This document shows, one piece after another, positions 49,238 to 59,028 of a stretch of DNA of 64,000 nucleotides. The notes under the pieces were generated by a model that saw only the letters and a program-made list of their open reading frames with translations, was not told where the DNA came from and did no database searches. A program made the position numbers and the translations under genes. This stretch comes from Caldichromatium japonicum. GTDB taxonomy: Bacteria; Pseudomonadota; Gammaproteobacteria; Chromatiales; Chromatiaceae. Location of the stretch: NCBI RefSeq assembly GCF_011290485.1, contig NZ_CP048029.1:186001-250000 (forward strand). The letters are read 5' to 3'. Positions within the stretch are counted from its first letter, which is position 1. Every line of letters begins with the position of its first letter.

Positions 49238-52200
49238 ATGAACAGATCTATAGCAACTAAATCAATCGCCGCGGTTTTGAGCGCGAGCTTAATGGCCCTT
49301 AGTTTGTTTGCCAGCGCGCAGATCAATATCCCCTCTACCCCGCTCGGCGTCAGCATGGCAGCCAAGCCCATCACCCTGCTGGTCGCCGGCAAAGATCATC
49401 GCTTATTTTATGAGGCCTATAATGATGCCTCGGATATCGATAGCGATGGCACCCTCGATATCCGTTTTAAGCCAAATATCACCTATTATGGGCTCTTCGA
49501 TCCGCATCTTTGTTATAGCCACAATAACAAAAGTGACAATACAGGTCTATTCGAGCCTACATCAGAAACGAGTGATGGCAAGTGTAAAAATAGTTCAGGC
49601 CGATGGTCAGGAAACTGGCTGAACTATATGACCACCAGCCGCATCGATGCCCTGCGCAAGGCGCTCTATGGCGGTTATCGCGAGGTGGATACGCCCACTA
49701 AAACCATCTTGCGCCGCGCCTATATCCCGCAGGATGCCCATTCCTGGGCCAAGGAATATGCCAGTATAGCCGTCGATGGCTATGACATCAGTGACTATAC
49801 ACCGCTCGATCCACCGTCGGCAAACAAACGTCATTTCTTTGGCAATCTCACGGCCAATGCCAGCACCAATTGCGCTACCTTAAGCACCTGCAGCGACCTG
49901 CCGCCGCTCCTTTCGGTGGTGACCAATAGCCAGAAGCGGGTCTGGGAGTGGGCATCGAAGGAGCGACCAGTGCTCGATAATACGCATGGGGGGACGCGCA
50001 TGGACCTTACGGTGCGGGTCAAGGTCTGTAACGGCGGCTTTACCAGGGGCTGCAAACAATATCCCAATAATACCTGGAAACCGATTGGTCTGCTGCACGA
50101 ATATGGCGAAAATGAGGCGATGCTGTTTGGCTTGCTGAGCGGCAGCTATAACAAAAATATGTCAGGTGGTGTGTTGCGCAAAGTGATCTCCTCGTTTAAA
50201 AACGAGGTGGATCAGAATACCGGTCAATTCACAGCCAATGCCAAGATCGTTCAGACATTTAATGCCCTGCGCATCCGGGACTTCAATAACAACAGAACTG
50301 ATCGAGTCTATCGCAGGGGCTGGGTCGCCACCCGAGCAATGAATCAAGGCGAATTCGTTGACTGGGGTAATCCAATGGCCGAGATGTTATATGAGGGGTT
50401 GCGTTATCTAGCAGGCAAGAAAACACCAACCTCGGACTTTGACACCAGCGGCTCCTATGATCAGGAGGTAGGTCTACCGGTGGCGACCTGGGACGATCCT
50501 TACGATCCGGTCAATAGTCAGGCCAAGGCGCTGTGGTGCTCCAGGCCAAGCATCATGGCCATATCAGACATCAATGTCTCATTCGACTCGGATAAGGTGC
50601 CCGGCTCCTATTTCAGTAGCTTTGCCGGCGATCTGACCGGGCTAAACGTCCAGGCGGGGGCCGATACCATCACCAACAATGAGACGGGGATCATCGGCCA
50701 GCGATTTATCGGTCAGTCTGCAGCTGTCTATGACAGTGCCCCGACGGCCAAGACGGTCGGCTCACTAGGGACTATCCGCGGCCTGGCACCGGAAGAGCCC
50801 ACCAAAGAAGGAAGCTATTATTCGGCCTCAATCGCCTATTTTGGCAAGAGCACCGATCTGCGGAGCGATCTAAATAAACATCAAAGCACAGATACCTATG
50901 CTATCGTCCTCGCCTCACCCCTGCCGCGTCTCGAGGCAAGGTTAAGCAGCGGCAGCATCATCACCCTGGTGCCCTTCGCCAAGTCGGTGGGAGGCTGTAT
51001 GAGTACCTCGTCTAAAAAGGGTGATTTCCAGCCCACCAATCAGATCGTCGATCTCTATGTCGAAGAAATTGCCAACTCGGGCGCCGGCGACTCTAACCCT
51101 AACATCAACGGCGGACGCTATTATGCCAAGTTTCGCATCAACTATGAGGACGTTGAACAGGGCGCCGATCACGATATGGATGTGATCGCTGAATATACCC
51201 TCACCGCCAAGGCGGATAATACCCTAGAGGTTAAGGTCAAGACCACCTATCAAGCAGGATGCATTTACCAAAATATCGGCTATATCATTTCGGGAAGTAA
51301 CAGAGATGGCATCTATCTGGTTGCCCAGGATGAGAATGTCTCCATTCCCTATTTTTTGAATGTACCGCCTAATCGTAGCCCCGGATATTGTGATGTGACA
51401 GGGACGCCGCCCTCTGACTGTAATACCCTGCCCTGTGCAACAGGCTCTTCTTGTGCGTACCCAAATGAAAGTTCGCGCACCTTTAGCCCAGGTGCCTCCA
51501 CAGCGACCCTGCTGCGCGATCCCCTGTGGTATGCGGCAAAATGGGGCGGCTTTATCGACAAAAACAATAACAATAAGCCAGATCAGACCTATGAATGGGA
51601 TGCCGATAATAACGGGGTGCCGGATACCTATTTCCTGGTGCAGAATCCATTAAAGCTCAAGGAAAACCTCAAGCGGGCACTTGAGAACATTATCGAGCGT
51701 ACAGCAAGCTCGGGCAGTATCACCGCCAATAGCACCTCGCTGAACTCAGATACCCGTGTCTTCCGAGCCACCTTCAATACTCAGTACTGGTCGGGCGAGC
51801 TAGCGGCCTATGCGATTACCAGCTCAGGCATCGCAAATACTGCGAGCTGGGAGGCCTCTAAACAGTCACCCTTGGCAGATAACCCCAGTAACCGCAAGAT
51901 CTATATCACCCGATCTGATGGTCAAACAAAACGGTTCCTGTGGAGCGAGCTGACGTCCGCAGAGCAAAACGCGATTGGCAGTGAGAATGTGCTGCAATAT
52001 CTGCGGGGCGTACGCACGGAAGAACAGCCAAACGGTACCCTGCGGACCCGGCAAATTGACAATGTTCTAGGGGACATCGTGCACTCTGCCCCCTTTTATG
52101 TCAAAGACACAGATACCGTCTATATCGGTGCCAATGATGGGATGCTGCATGCCTTTAATGCCTCAAGCGGCGCTGAGCTCTTTGCCTATATCCCCAGCGC

Positions 52201-53506
52201 GCTCATCAGCAAGCTCAAGAATCTCAGTCAACCCGGCTATAAGCATGACTATTATGTCGATGGTGAGATCGCAGTCTCGACGCTTGCCCAGACCATGAAT
52301 AACTTTTTGGTGATGACCCTCGGTCGCGGCGGTAAAGGCCTCTTTGCCTTGGATGTCACCGACCCGGCCTCCTTTGGCCCGGGAAATTTCAAGTGGTCCT
52401 ATTTCAACACAAGCGATCAGACGCTCGGCCTGATGATAGGCCGACCAGTGATCGCCAAGATGAACAACGGCGACTGGGCAGTGATCCTCGGCAATGGCTA
52501 TAACTCAACCGCTGGCAAGGCAGCGCTTTATATCTTCAAGCTCAATGACGGGAGCCTACTCGCGAAGATCGACACCGGTGTGGCTGGCGATAACGGCCTG
52601 GCCACCCCAGGGACCTTTGATGCGGATAATGATGGCGATATTGATGTCATCTATGCAGGTGACCTCAAGGGTAATATCTGGAAGTTTGATGTCAGCACTT
52701 CCAACCCAAATCAATGGGATTCGGCCTTCAAGCAAGGCAGCACCCCCCAGCCGTTTTTTGTCGCCAGGGATTCATCGAACAATCCACAGCCCATCACCGC
52801 CCAAATCACGGTCGCCATCGATTACTTAAAGGGCGATCCAAACTTCGGCAAACGCTTTATCTTCTTTGGTACGGGCAGCTATTTCCACAGCGACGATCCT
52901 ACTAATACCCAGCGCCAAAGCTGGTATGGGTTGATCGATGAGGACACCCAGATCTCTGGACGCAGTGAGCTGACCCAACGCTCGATCGAGGAGGAGGGTA
53001 CCCTATCTGGCAGCCCGGTTAGGACGTTTGCCGATGCCCAAGCAGGGGATATGGTCGGTAAAAAGGGCTGGTATCTCGACTTTACTACCCAAGCGGGCGA
53101 GCGGATCGTCACCGCCTCCAAGCTCTATAGGCTCATTCACCCGACCTTGATCGCCAGCTCGATCATCCCCATCGATGACCCCTGCGTACCTGGGGGGAAG
53201 GGCTATGTCAATTTCATCAACCCCTTCACCGGCGCGCGCCTAAAGATCGGGGTAGTCGATGTGAACCAGAGCGGAGGCACAGACGACGACAAGTTGAATG
53301 ATGCCTTCGTCGGTGGATTCGATCTGGGTGTCGGCATGCCGGGCGAGGCCATTGTCATCGGCGGCGACCTCGTGATCAGCGGCAGCGGCAGCGGCAGCGG
53401 CGAAGAAGGGACGGGTGAAGAGAACCCAGACATCAAGAGGCGTAAGCTGATCTTTGGTCAGGCGGCGACCGGCCGCGTCTCGTGGCGCGAGATCGTGACG
53501 GAGTAA
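49238..53506 (+). CDS. pilY1: Pilus tip adhesin/assembly factor PilY1
   Basis: A 1422-residue secreted protein. A Sec signal is seen (IAAVLSASLMALSLFASA), then a large N-terminal region with EAYNDASDIDSDGTLDIRFK, and a C-terminal PilY1 beta-propeller from about residue 880 (DVHSAPFYVKDTDTVYIGAND-like start, MLHAFNASSGAELFAYIPSA). A calcium-binding-loop motif DADNDGDID begins at residue 1128, as in PilY1 proteins where calcium tunes retraction. The end RVSWREI is family-typical. I see no MIDAS DxSxS motif, so the von Willebrand-type domain of Pseudomonas PilY1 seems absent. A Ser-Gly hexamer repeat lies near 53387-53402. ATG 49238 has GAGAGG upstream. Confidence 0.93.
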   Translation: MNRSIATKSIAAVLSASLMALSLFASAQINIPSTPLGVSMAAKPITLLVAGKDHRLFYEAYNDASDIDSDGTLDIRFKPNITYYGLFDPHLCYSHNNKSDNTGLFEPTSETSDGKCKNSSGRWSGNWLNYMTTSRIDALRKALYGGYREVDTPTKTILRRAYIPQDAHSWAKEYASIAVDGYDISDYTPLDPPSANKRHFFGNLTANASTNCATLSTCSDLPPLLSVVTNSQKRVWEWASKERPVLDNTHGGTRMDLTVRVKVCNGGFTRGCKQYPNNTWKPIGLLHEYGENEAMLFGLLSGSYNKNMSGGVLRKVISSFKNEVDQNTGQFTANAKIVQTFNALRIRDFNNNRTDRVYRRGWVATRAMNQGEFVDWGNPMAEMLYEGLRYLAGKKTPTSDFDTSGSYDQEVGLPVATWDDPYDPVNSQAKALWCSRPSIMAISDINVSFDSDKVPGSYFSSFAGDLTGLNVQAGADTITNNETGIIGQRFIGQSAAVYDSAPTAKTVGSLGTIRGLAPEEPTKEGSYYSASIAYFGKSTDLRSDLNKHQSTDTYAIVLASPLPRLEARLSSGSIITLVPFAKSVGGCMSTSSKKGDFQPTNQIVDLYVEEIANSGAGDSNPNINGGRYYAKFRINYEDVEQGADHDMDVIAEYTLTAKADNTLEVKVKTTYQAGCIYQNIGYIISGSNRDGIYLVAQDENVSIPYFLNVPPNRSPGYCDVTGTPPSDCNTLPCATGSSCAYPNESSRTFSPGASTATLLRDPLWYAAKWGGFIDKNNNNKPDQTYEWDADNNGVPDTYFLVQNPLKLKENLKRALENIIERTASSGSITANSTSLNSDTRVFRATFNTQYWSGELAAYAITSSGIANTASWEASKQSPLADNPSNRKIYITRSDGQTKRFLWSELTSAEQNAIGSENVLQYLRGVRTEEQPNGTLRTRQIDNVLGDIVHSAPFYVKDTDTVYIGANDGMLHAFNASSGAELFAYIPSALISKLKNLSQPGYKHDYYVDGEIAVSTLAQTMNNFLVMTLGRGGKGLFALDVTDPASFGPGNFKWSYFNTSDQTLGLMIGRPVIAKMNNGDWAVILGNGYNSTAGKAALYIFKLNDGSLLAKIDTGVAGDNGLATPGTFDADNDGDIDVIYAGDLKGNIWKFDVSTSNPNQWDSAFKQGSTPQPFFVARDSSNNPQPITAQITVAIDYLKGDPNFGKRFIFFGTGSYFHSDDPTNTQRQSWYGLIDEDTQISGRSELTQRSIEEEGTLSGSPVRTFADAQAGDMVGKKGWYLDFTTQAGERIVTASKLYRLIHPTLIASSIIPIDDPCVPGGKGYVNFINPFTGARLKIGVVDVNQSGGTDDDKLNDAFVGGFDLGVGMPGEAIVIGGDLVISGSGSGSGEEGTGEENPDIKRRKLIFGQAATGRVSWREIVTE

Positions 53507-53510
53507 CCCC

Positions 53511-53900
53511 ATGAAGACAGGCGGCTTTACCTTGATTGAGATCATGATCGTAGTGGTGGTCGTCGGCATCCTGGCGGCGATCGCCTATCCCAGCTATCAG
53601 ATGCAGGTGGCGCAAAGCCGCCGTTCTACGGCGCAGGCCTGTCTCTTGGAGCTCTCTCAGTTCATGGAGCGCTATTACACCACCAATATGAGCTATGCCA
53701 ATGCGACGCTACCCAATACCCAGTGTCAGTCAGATCTGACGGGTCACTATAGCTTCCAATTCTCCGGGACCCCGAACGCGACCAGCTATACCCTCCAAGC
53801 CGTGGCCCAGGGCGTGCAGGCAACCAAGGATGCAGGCTGCACCCCTCTGGCGGTCACCCATACCGGCAGCAGGACGCCGGCCAATTGCTGGAAGAAATGA
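53511..53900 (+). CDS. pilE: Minor pilin PilE
   Basis: A 129-residue prepilin: leader MKTGG, then FTLIEIMIVVVVVGILAAIA and YPSYQMQVAQSRRSTAQACL. Glu is at +5. The rest matches PilE-type minor pilins (FMERYYTTNMSYANA, YSFQFSGTPNATSYTLQAVA). Four cysteines, the last in ANCWKK, can form disulfides. It is the last gene of the operon, four bases after pilY1, and a hairpin with a T run follows at once. Confidence 0.94.
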   Translation: MKTGGFTLIEIMIVVVVVGILAAIAYPSYQMQVAQSRRSTAQACLLELSQFMERYYTTNMSYANATLPNTQCQSDLTGHYSFQFSGTPNATSYTLQAVAQGVQATKDAGCTPLAVTHTGSRTPANCWKK

Positions 53901-53902
53901 CC

Positions 53903-53946
53903 CTCATCCCCCCTCCCTGCGGAGGGGGGATGAGGCCGCCGTTTTT
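53903..53946 (+). terminator. Hairpin at the end of the pilin operon
   Basis: CTCATCCCCCCTCC (53903-53916) pairs perfectly with GGAGGGGGGATGAG (53921-53934) around CTGC. A T run follows at 53942-53946, seven bases later, so it is an imperfect intrinsic terminator or an mRNA 3' stabiliser. It lies three bases after the pilE stop. Confidence 0.6.
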
Positions 53947-54566
53947 GGTCTCTGTAACGCGAAGTCCTTCCCCCCTGGAGGGCGCACCCGACGCCCTGCC
54001 TGGGTTGTTACACTGCTGCCCGGTGATCTGCCCCAGGCTGCCCTCAATAGTCGAACGCCCATGCAGTCCATGAAGGACTGGTCTCAACAGCGGCCCGAGC
54101 CTTGATGGGGCGAGCGAGAACTGCATAAAAGACCACAGCTCGATTGGTGAGCGCACAGACCTGACTGAGCCGCATGGATCAGTCAGAGAGAATTCAAAAA
54201 GCATCGACCGCCACGGCTTAGCCGTGCCCATGACCCAGAGAACCGCTTCGACTAAAGCGGCGGTTGTCCTTGGCCCTGCGCCCCGGCTCGCTCTTCTTCC
54301 CTGGCAACAGGGACTCAATGCAGGCCATTGATCATCTCGTCACATGCTCTGATCCATGGTGACGCCTGCGCAACCATCGGGATGTCACCATCATTCACAT
54401 ACTGCAAACAACCTCTCATTATTTTGCTCAGCTGAGAACAAAATCCAGGTGTCATCTCCCAGATGATTGTGGGAGCGCTAAAACCTAGGACCCAGACCCA
54501 AGGGTCTGGCTTGAGTTTAGAGGACAGCATCAATAACCTAACGTGTTTGATCTTCGAGAGAGGCCT
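53947..54566. other. Structured 620-base intergenic region before leuC
   Basis: No gene is supported. Several short perfect inverted repeats are present: CTGACTGA/TCAGTCAG (54160-54185), CACGGC/GCCGTG (54213-54227), ACCGC/GCGGT near 54242-54267, CTCAGCTGAG (54427-54436) and CAGACCC/GGGTCTG (54494-54509). The last lies about 58 bases before leuC and could be leader structure. I find no run of Leu codons that would mark a classical leader peptide. Confidence 0.45.
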
Positions 54567-55970
54567 ATGGCACCCAAGACCCTATATGACAAACTCTGGG
54601 AGTCGCATGTCGTCCGCATCGATGAGACGGGGACGGCGCTCCTCTATATCGACCGCCAGCTGATCCATGAGGTCACCTCGCCCCAGGCATTCGAGGGCCT
54701 GCGTCTGGCTGCGCGCAGGCCCTGGCGTCCGAGCGCCAATCTCGCTGTCCCCGACCACAATGTGCCAACCTGCGATCGCGCCTCAGGGATCTCAGACCCG
54801 GTCTCGCGCCTCCAGGTCGAGACGCTTACCGCCAACTGCCACGAGTTCGGGATCACCGAACTGGGGATGGATGACCCGCGCCAGGGGATCGTGCATGTCA
54901 TCGGCCCAGAGCAGGGCTTTACCCTGCCAGGGACGACCGTCGTCTGCGGCGATTCGCATACCTCGACCCACGGGGCCTTTGGGGCGCTTGCCTTTGGCAT
55001 CGGGACCTCGGAGGTCGAGCATGTCTTGGCCACCCAGACCCTGCCGCAGCGCCGCTCCAAAACCATGCTGATCGCGGTCGAAGGCAGACTCGCCCCCCAG
55101 GTCACTGCCAAGGACCTGGCGCTATACCTTATCGGTCAGATCGGGACCGCAGGGGGGACCGGCTATGTGATCGAGTTCGCCGGCGAGACGGTAAGGGCGC
55201 TTTCGATGGAGGGGCGCATGACCCTGTGCAACATGGCGATCGAGGCGGGCGCGCGCGCCGGTCTCGTCGGGGTGGATGACAAGACCATCGACTATCTGCG
55301 CGGCAGGCCCTTGGCCCCCCAGGGCGAGCGCTTCGAGCAGGCCGCCCAGTATTGGCGCACCCTGGTCAGCGATCCGGGCGCCGCCTTCGATCGGACGATC
55401 CGCATCGATGCCGCCCAGATCGCGCCCCAGGTCACCTGGGGCACCTCACCTGAGATGGTGACCTCAATTGCGGGCGTTGTCCCTGACCCCAAGGATGAAG
55501 CCGATCCGGTCAAGGCCAGCGGGATGGCGCGCGCACTAGAATATATGGGCCTGGTGCCTGGAACACCGATCGCTGAGATCCAGATCGACAAGGTCTTCAT
55601 CGGCTCATGTACCAACTCGCGCATCGAGGACCTGCGCGCCGCGGCTGCCGTGGTGCGGGGTAGGCGGATCGCCGATTCGCTCAAACAGGCCCTGGTCGTC
55701 CCGGGATCGGGTCTCGTCAAGGCCCAGGCCGAGGCCGAAGGGTTGGATCGGGTCTTTAAAGATGCTGGATTCGAGTGGCGCGAGCCCGGATGTTCAATGT
55801 GTCTGGCGATGAACGCCGACCGGCTCGAGCCTGGGGAGCGCTGCGCCTCGACCTCCAACCGCAACTTCGAGGGGCGCCAGGGCCCAGGCGGACGCACCCA
55901 TCTGCTCAGCCCACCCATGGCCGCCGCTGCGGCGATCGCCGGTCGTTTTGTCGATGTGAGGACGCTGTAA
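54567..55970 (+). CDS. leuC: 3-isopropylmalate dehydratase large subunit
   Basis: A 467-residue aconitase-family enzyme that isomerises isopropylmalate in leucine synthesis. [36 protein letters not shown] and the iron-sulfur ligands [17 protein letters not shown] and [20 protein letters not shown] are all visible. Start ATG 54567 has GAGAGAGG four to eleven bases upstream. The stop overlaps leuD by one base (TAATG). Confidence 0.98.
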   Translation: MAPKTLYDKLWESHVVRIDETGTALLYIDRQLIHEVTSPQAFEGLRLAARRPWRPSANLAVPDHNVPTCDRASGISDPVSRLQVETLTANCHEFGITELGMDDPRQGIVHVIGPEQGFTLPGTTVVCGDSHTSTHGAFGALAFGIGTSEVEHVLATQTLPQRRSKTMLIAVEGRLAPQVTAKDLALYLIGQIGTAGGTGYVIEFAGETVRALSMEGRMTLCNMAIEAGARAGLVGVDDKTIDYLRGRPLAPQGERFEQAAQYWRTLVSDPGAAFDRTIRIDAAQIAPQVTWGTSPEMVTSIAGVVPDPKDEADPVKASGMARALEYMGLVPGTPIAEIQIDKVFIGSCTNSRIEDLRAAAAVVRGRRIADSLKQALVVPGSGLVKAQAEAEGLDRVFKDAGFEWREPGCSMCLAMNADRLEPGERCASTSNRNFEGRQGPGGRTHLLSPPMAAAAAIAGRFVDVRTL

Positions 55971-56608
55971 TGGAACCGTTGCAAAACCATACCGGTGTCG
56001 TAGCGCCCCTTGACCGCGCCAATGTCGATACCGATGCCATCATCCCCAAGCAATTTTTAAAAAGCATCCAGCGCACGGGATTTGGGCCCTATCTCTTCGA
56101 TGAGTGGCGCTATCTGGATCACGGCGAACCGGGAATGGATTGCAGCAAGCGCCCGCACAACCCGGATTTCATCCTCAATGACCCCCGCTATCGGCACGCC
56201 TCGATCCTCCTGACCCGCGAGAACTTCGGCTGTGGGTCATCGCGCGAGCATGCCCCCTGGGCCCTACACGATTTCGGGATTCGGGTGATCCTTGCGCCGA
56301 GCTTCGCTGACATCTTTTTTAACAACTGCTTCAAGAACGGTCTGCTGCCGATCTCTCTACCGCACGAGGTGATCGATCGGCTCTTCGTCAAGGCGACCCA
56401 GCCCGAGCCCTTGCAGATCAGCGTCGATCTGCCGGCGCAGACCTTGACCCTCAGCGACGGCGAGGTGATCGCCTTTACCATTGACCCTGCCAACAAAAGG
56501 CGTCTGCTCGAGGGGCTGGATGACATCGGTCTGACCCTCCAATTTGCCGATCAGATCCGTACCTATGAAGAGCGCCGGCGCCTCGAGGCGCCTTGGCTGT
56601 TTATCTGA
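55970..56608 (+). CDS. leuD: 3-isopropylmalate dehydratase small subunit
   Basis: A 212-residue swivel-domain partner of Leu[21 protein letters not shown] at the N-terminus and [20 protein letters not shown] are diagnostic. ATG 55970 shares its A with the leuC stop TAA, so the two are coupled and should be made in equal amounts. leuB follows after 22 bases. Confidence 0.98.
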   Translation: MEPLQNHTGVVAPLDRANVDTDAIIPKQFLKSIQRTGFGPYLFDEWRYLDHGEPGMDCSKRPHNPDFILNDPRYRHASILLTRENFGCGSSREHAPWALHDFGIRVILAPSFADIFFNNCFKNGLLPISLPHEVIDRLFVKATQPEPLQISVDLPAQTLTLSDGEVIAFTIDPANKRRLLEGLDDIGLTLQFADQIRTYEERRRLEAPWLFI

Positions 56609-56630
56609 AACTCAGATCGGGGAGTCTCCA

Positions 56631-57716
<1,086 letters not shown>

Positions 57717-57858
57717 CATAAGCCAGCAGAGCAGCCGATGTTCGTTGAAGAGGGGCAAGGTTCAGGTCGATGCTCGGGGCGCGGCCTGCCCCCCTCTCCA
57801 GGGATCAGCGCTGGCATATACCTTGATTGGCTTGGGTTCTGGCAATAAGGGGTGTGTC

Positions 57859-58977
57859 TTGAATAAGCGGGTTGGCTTTGTCGGCTGGCGGGGGATGGTG
57901 GGCTCGGTCCTGATGGAACGGATGCAGGCCGAGGATGACTTTGTTCTGATCTCCGAGCCAGTCTTCTTTTCGACCTCACAGGCGGGGGAGCTTGGGCCCG
58001 ATGTCGGCAGGGGGCGGGCGCCGCTGCGCGATGCCATGGCACTCGATGCCCTCGCCGAGATGGACGTCATCCTGAGCTGTCAGGGGGGGGACTATACCAA
58101 GTCGATCCATCCCAGATTGCGCACAGCAGGCTGGCAGGGCTATTGGATCGATGCCGCATCCGCTCTGCGGATGGAACCGGAGGCCACCATCGTTCTCGAT
58201 CCAGTTAACCGTCCGCTCATCGACGCCGCGCTCGCTGCCGGCAAGCGCGACTTCATCGGTGGCAATTGCACTGTCAGCCTGATGCTCATGGCGATCGGCG
58301 GGCTGTTCAAGGCGGAGGTCGTCGAGTGGGTGAGCTCGATGACCTATCAGGCTGCCTCGGGTGCAGGCGCCAAGCATATGCGCGAGCTTCTGGCGCAGAT
58401 GGGTGTATTGCATGCCGCCGCCGCCCCTTTGCTGGCCGATCCGTCCTCGGCGATCCTCGAGATCGACCGGCGGGTGACCGAGGCCTTACGCGGGCCTGCG
58501 CTTCCAACCGAACACTTTGGGGCGCCGCTGGCCGGCAGCCTGATCCCTTGGATCGATGTCGCGCTCCCAAACGGCCAAAGCCGTGAAGAGTGGAAAGGGC
58601 AGGCAGAGACGAATAAAATCCTCGGCATCAGCGAGCACTTGATCCCCGTCGATGGTGTGTGCGCGCGCGTTGGGGCGATGCGCTGCCATAGCCAGGGGCT
58701 GACCATCAAACTCAAGCGCGACCTTGAGATCGACGAGATCGTCTCACTGATCCAGGCAGCCAATGATTGGGTACAGGTGGTGCCAAACGACCGGGCAGAA
58801 ACGCTGCGTGCACTATCACCCGCAGCGGTAACCGGTTCGCTAACGGTTGCCGTCGGGCGGCTACGCAAGATGAATCTCGGCAGTCAGTATCTCTGCGCCT
58901 TTACCGTAGGCGATCAGTTACTATGGGGGGCTGCCGAGCCGCTGCGGCGGATGCTGAGGATCTTGTTAGAAACTTAA
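57859..58977 (+). CDS. asd: Aspartate-semialdehyde dehydrogenase
   Basis: A 372-residue enzyme giving aspartate semialdehyde for lysine, methionine, threonine and diaminopimelate. The nucleotide-binding [19 protein letters not shown] and the catalytic Cys137 in [11 protein letters not shown] match the proteobacterial E. coli type, as does [12 protein letters not shown]. The start is TTG 57859 with AAGGGG seven bases upstream; the extension from 57682 overlaps leuB and lacks family sequence. The 142-base spacer after leuB may hold its own promoter. Confidence 0.97.
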   Translation: MNKRVGFVGWRGMVGSVLMERMQAEDDFVLISEPVFFSTSQAGELGPDVGRGRAPLRDAMALDALAEMDVILSCQGGDYTKSIHPRLRTAGWQGYWIDAASALRMEPEATIVLDPVNRPLIDAALAAGKRDFIGGNCTVSLMLMAIGGLFKAEVVEWVSSMTYQAASGAGAKHMRELLAQMGVLHAAAAPLLADPSSAILEIDRRVTEALRGPALPTEHFGAPLAGSLIPWIDVALPNGQSREEWKGQAETNKILGISEHLIPVDGVCARVGAMRCHSQGLTIKLKRDLEIDEIVSLIQAANDWVQVVPNDRAETLRALSPAAVTGSLTVAVGRLRKMNLGSQYLCAFTVGDQLLWGAAEPLRRMLRILLET

Positions 58978-59028
58978 CCTTACCTTTGTTTTCAACATCT
59001 TGGGGTACCAGGAGCACGAGGAGGGGAG

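Noticed and set aside
54495..54566. Classical leucine attenuator before leuC
   Set aside because: There is a hairpin, but no short leader ORF with clustered Leu codons and no T run after the hairpin.
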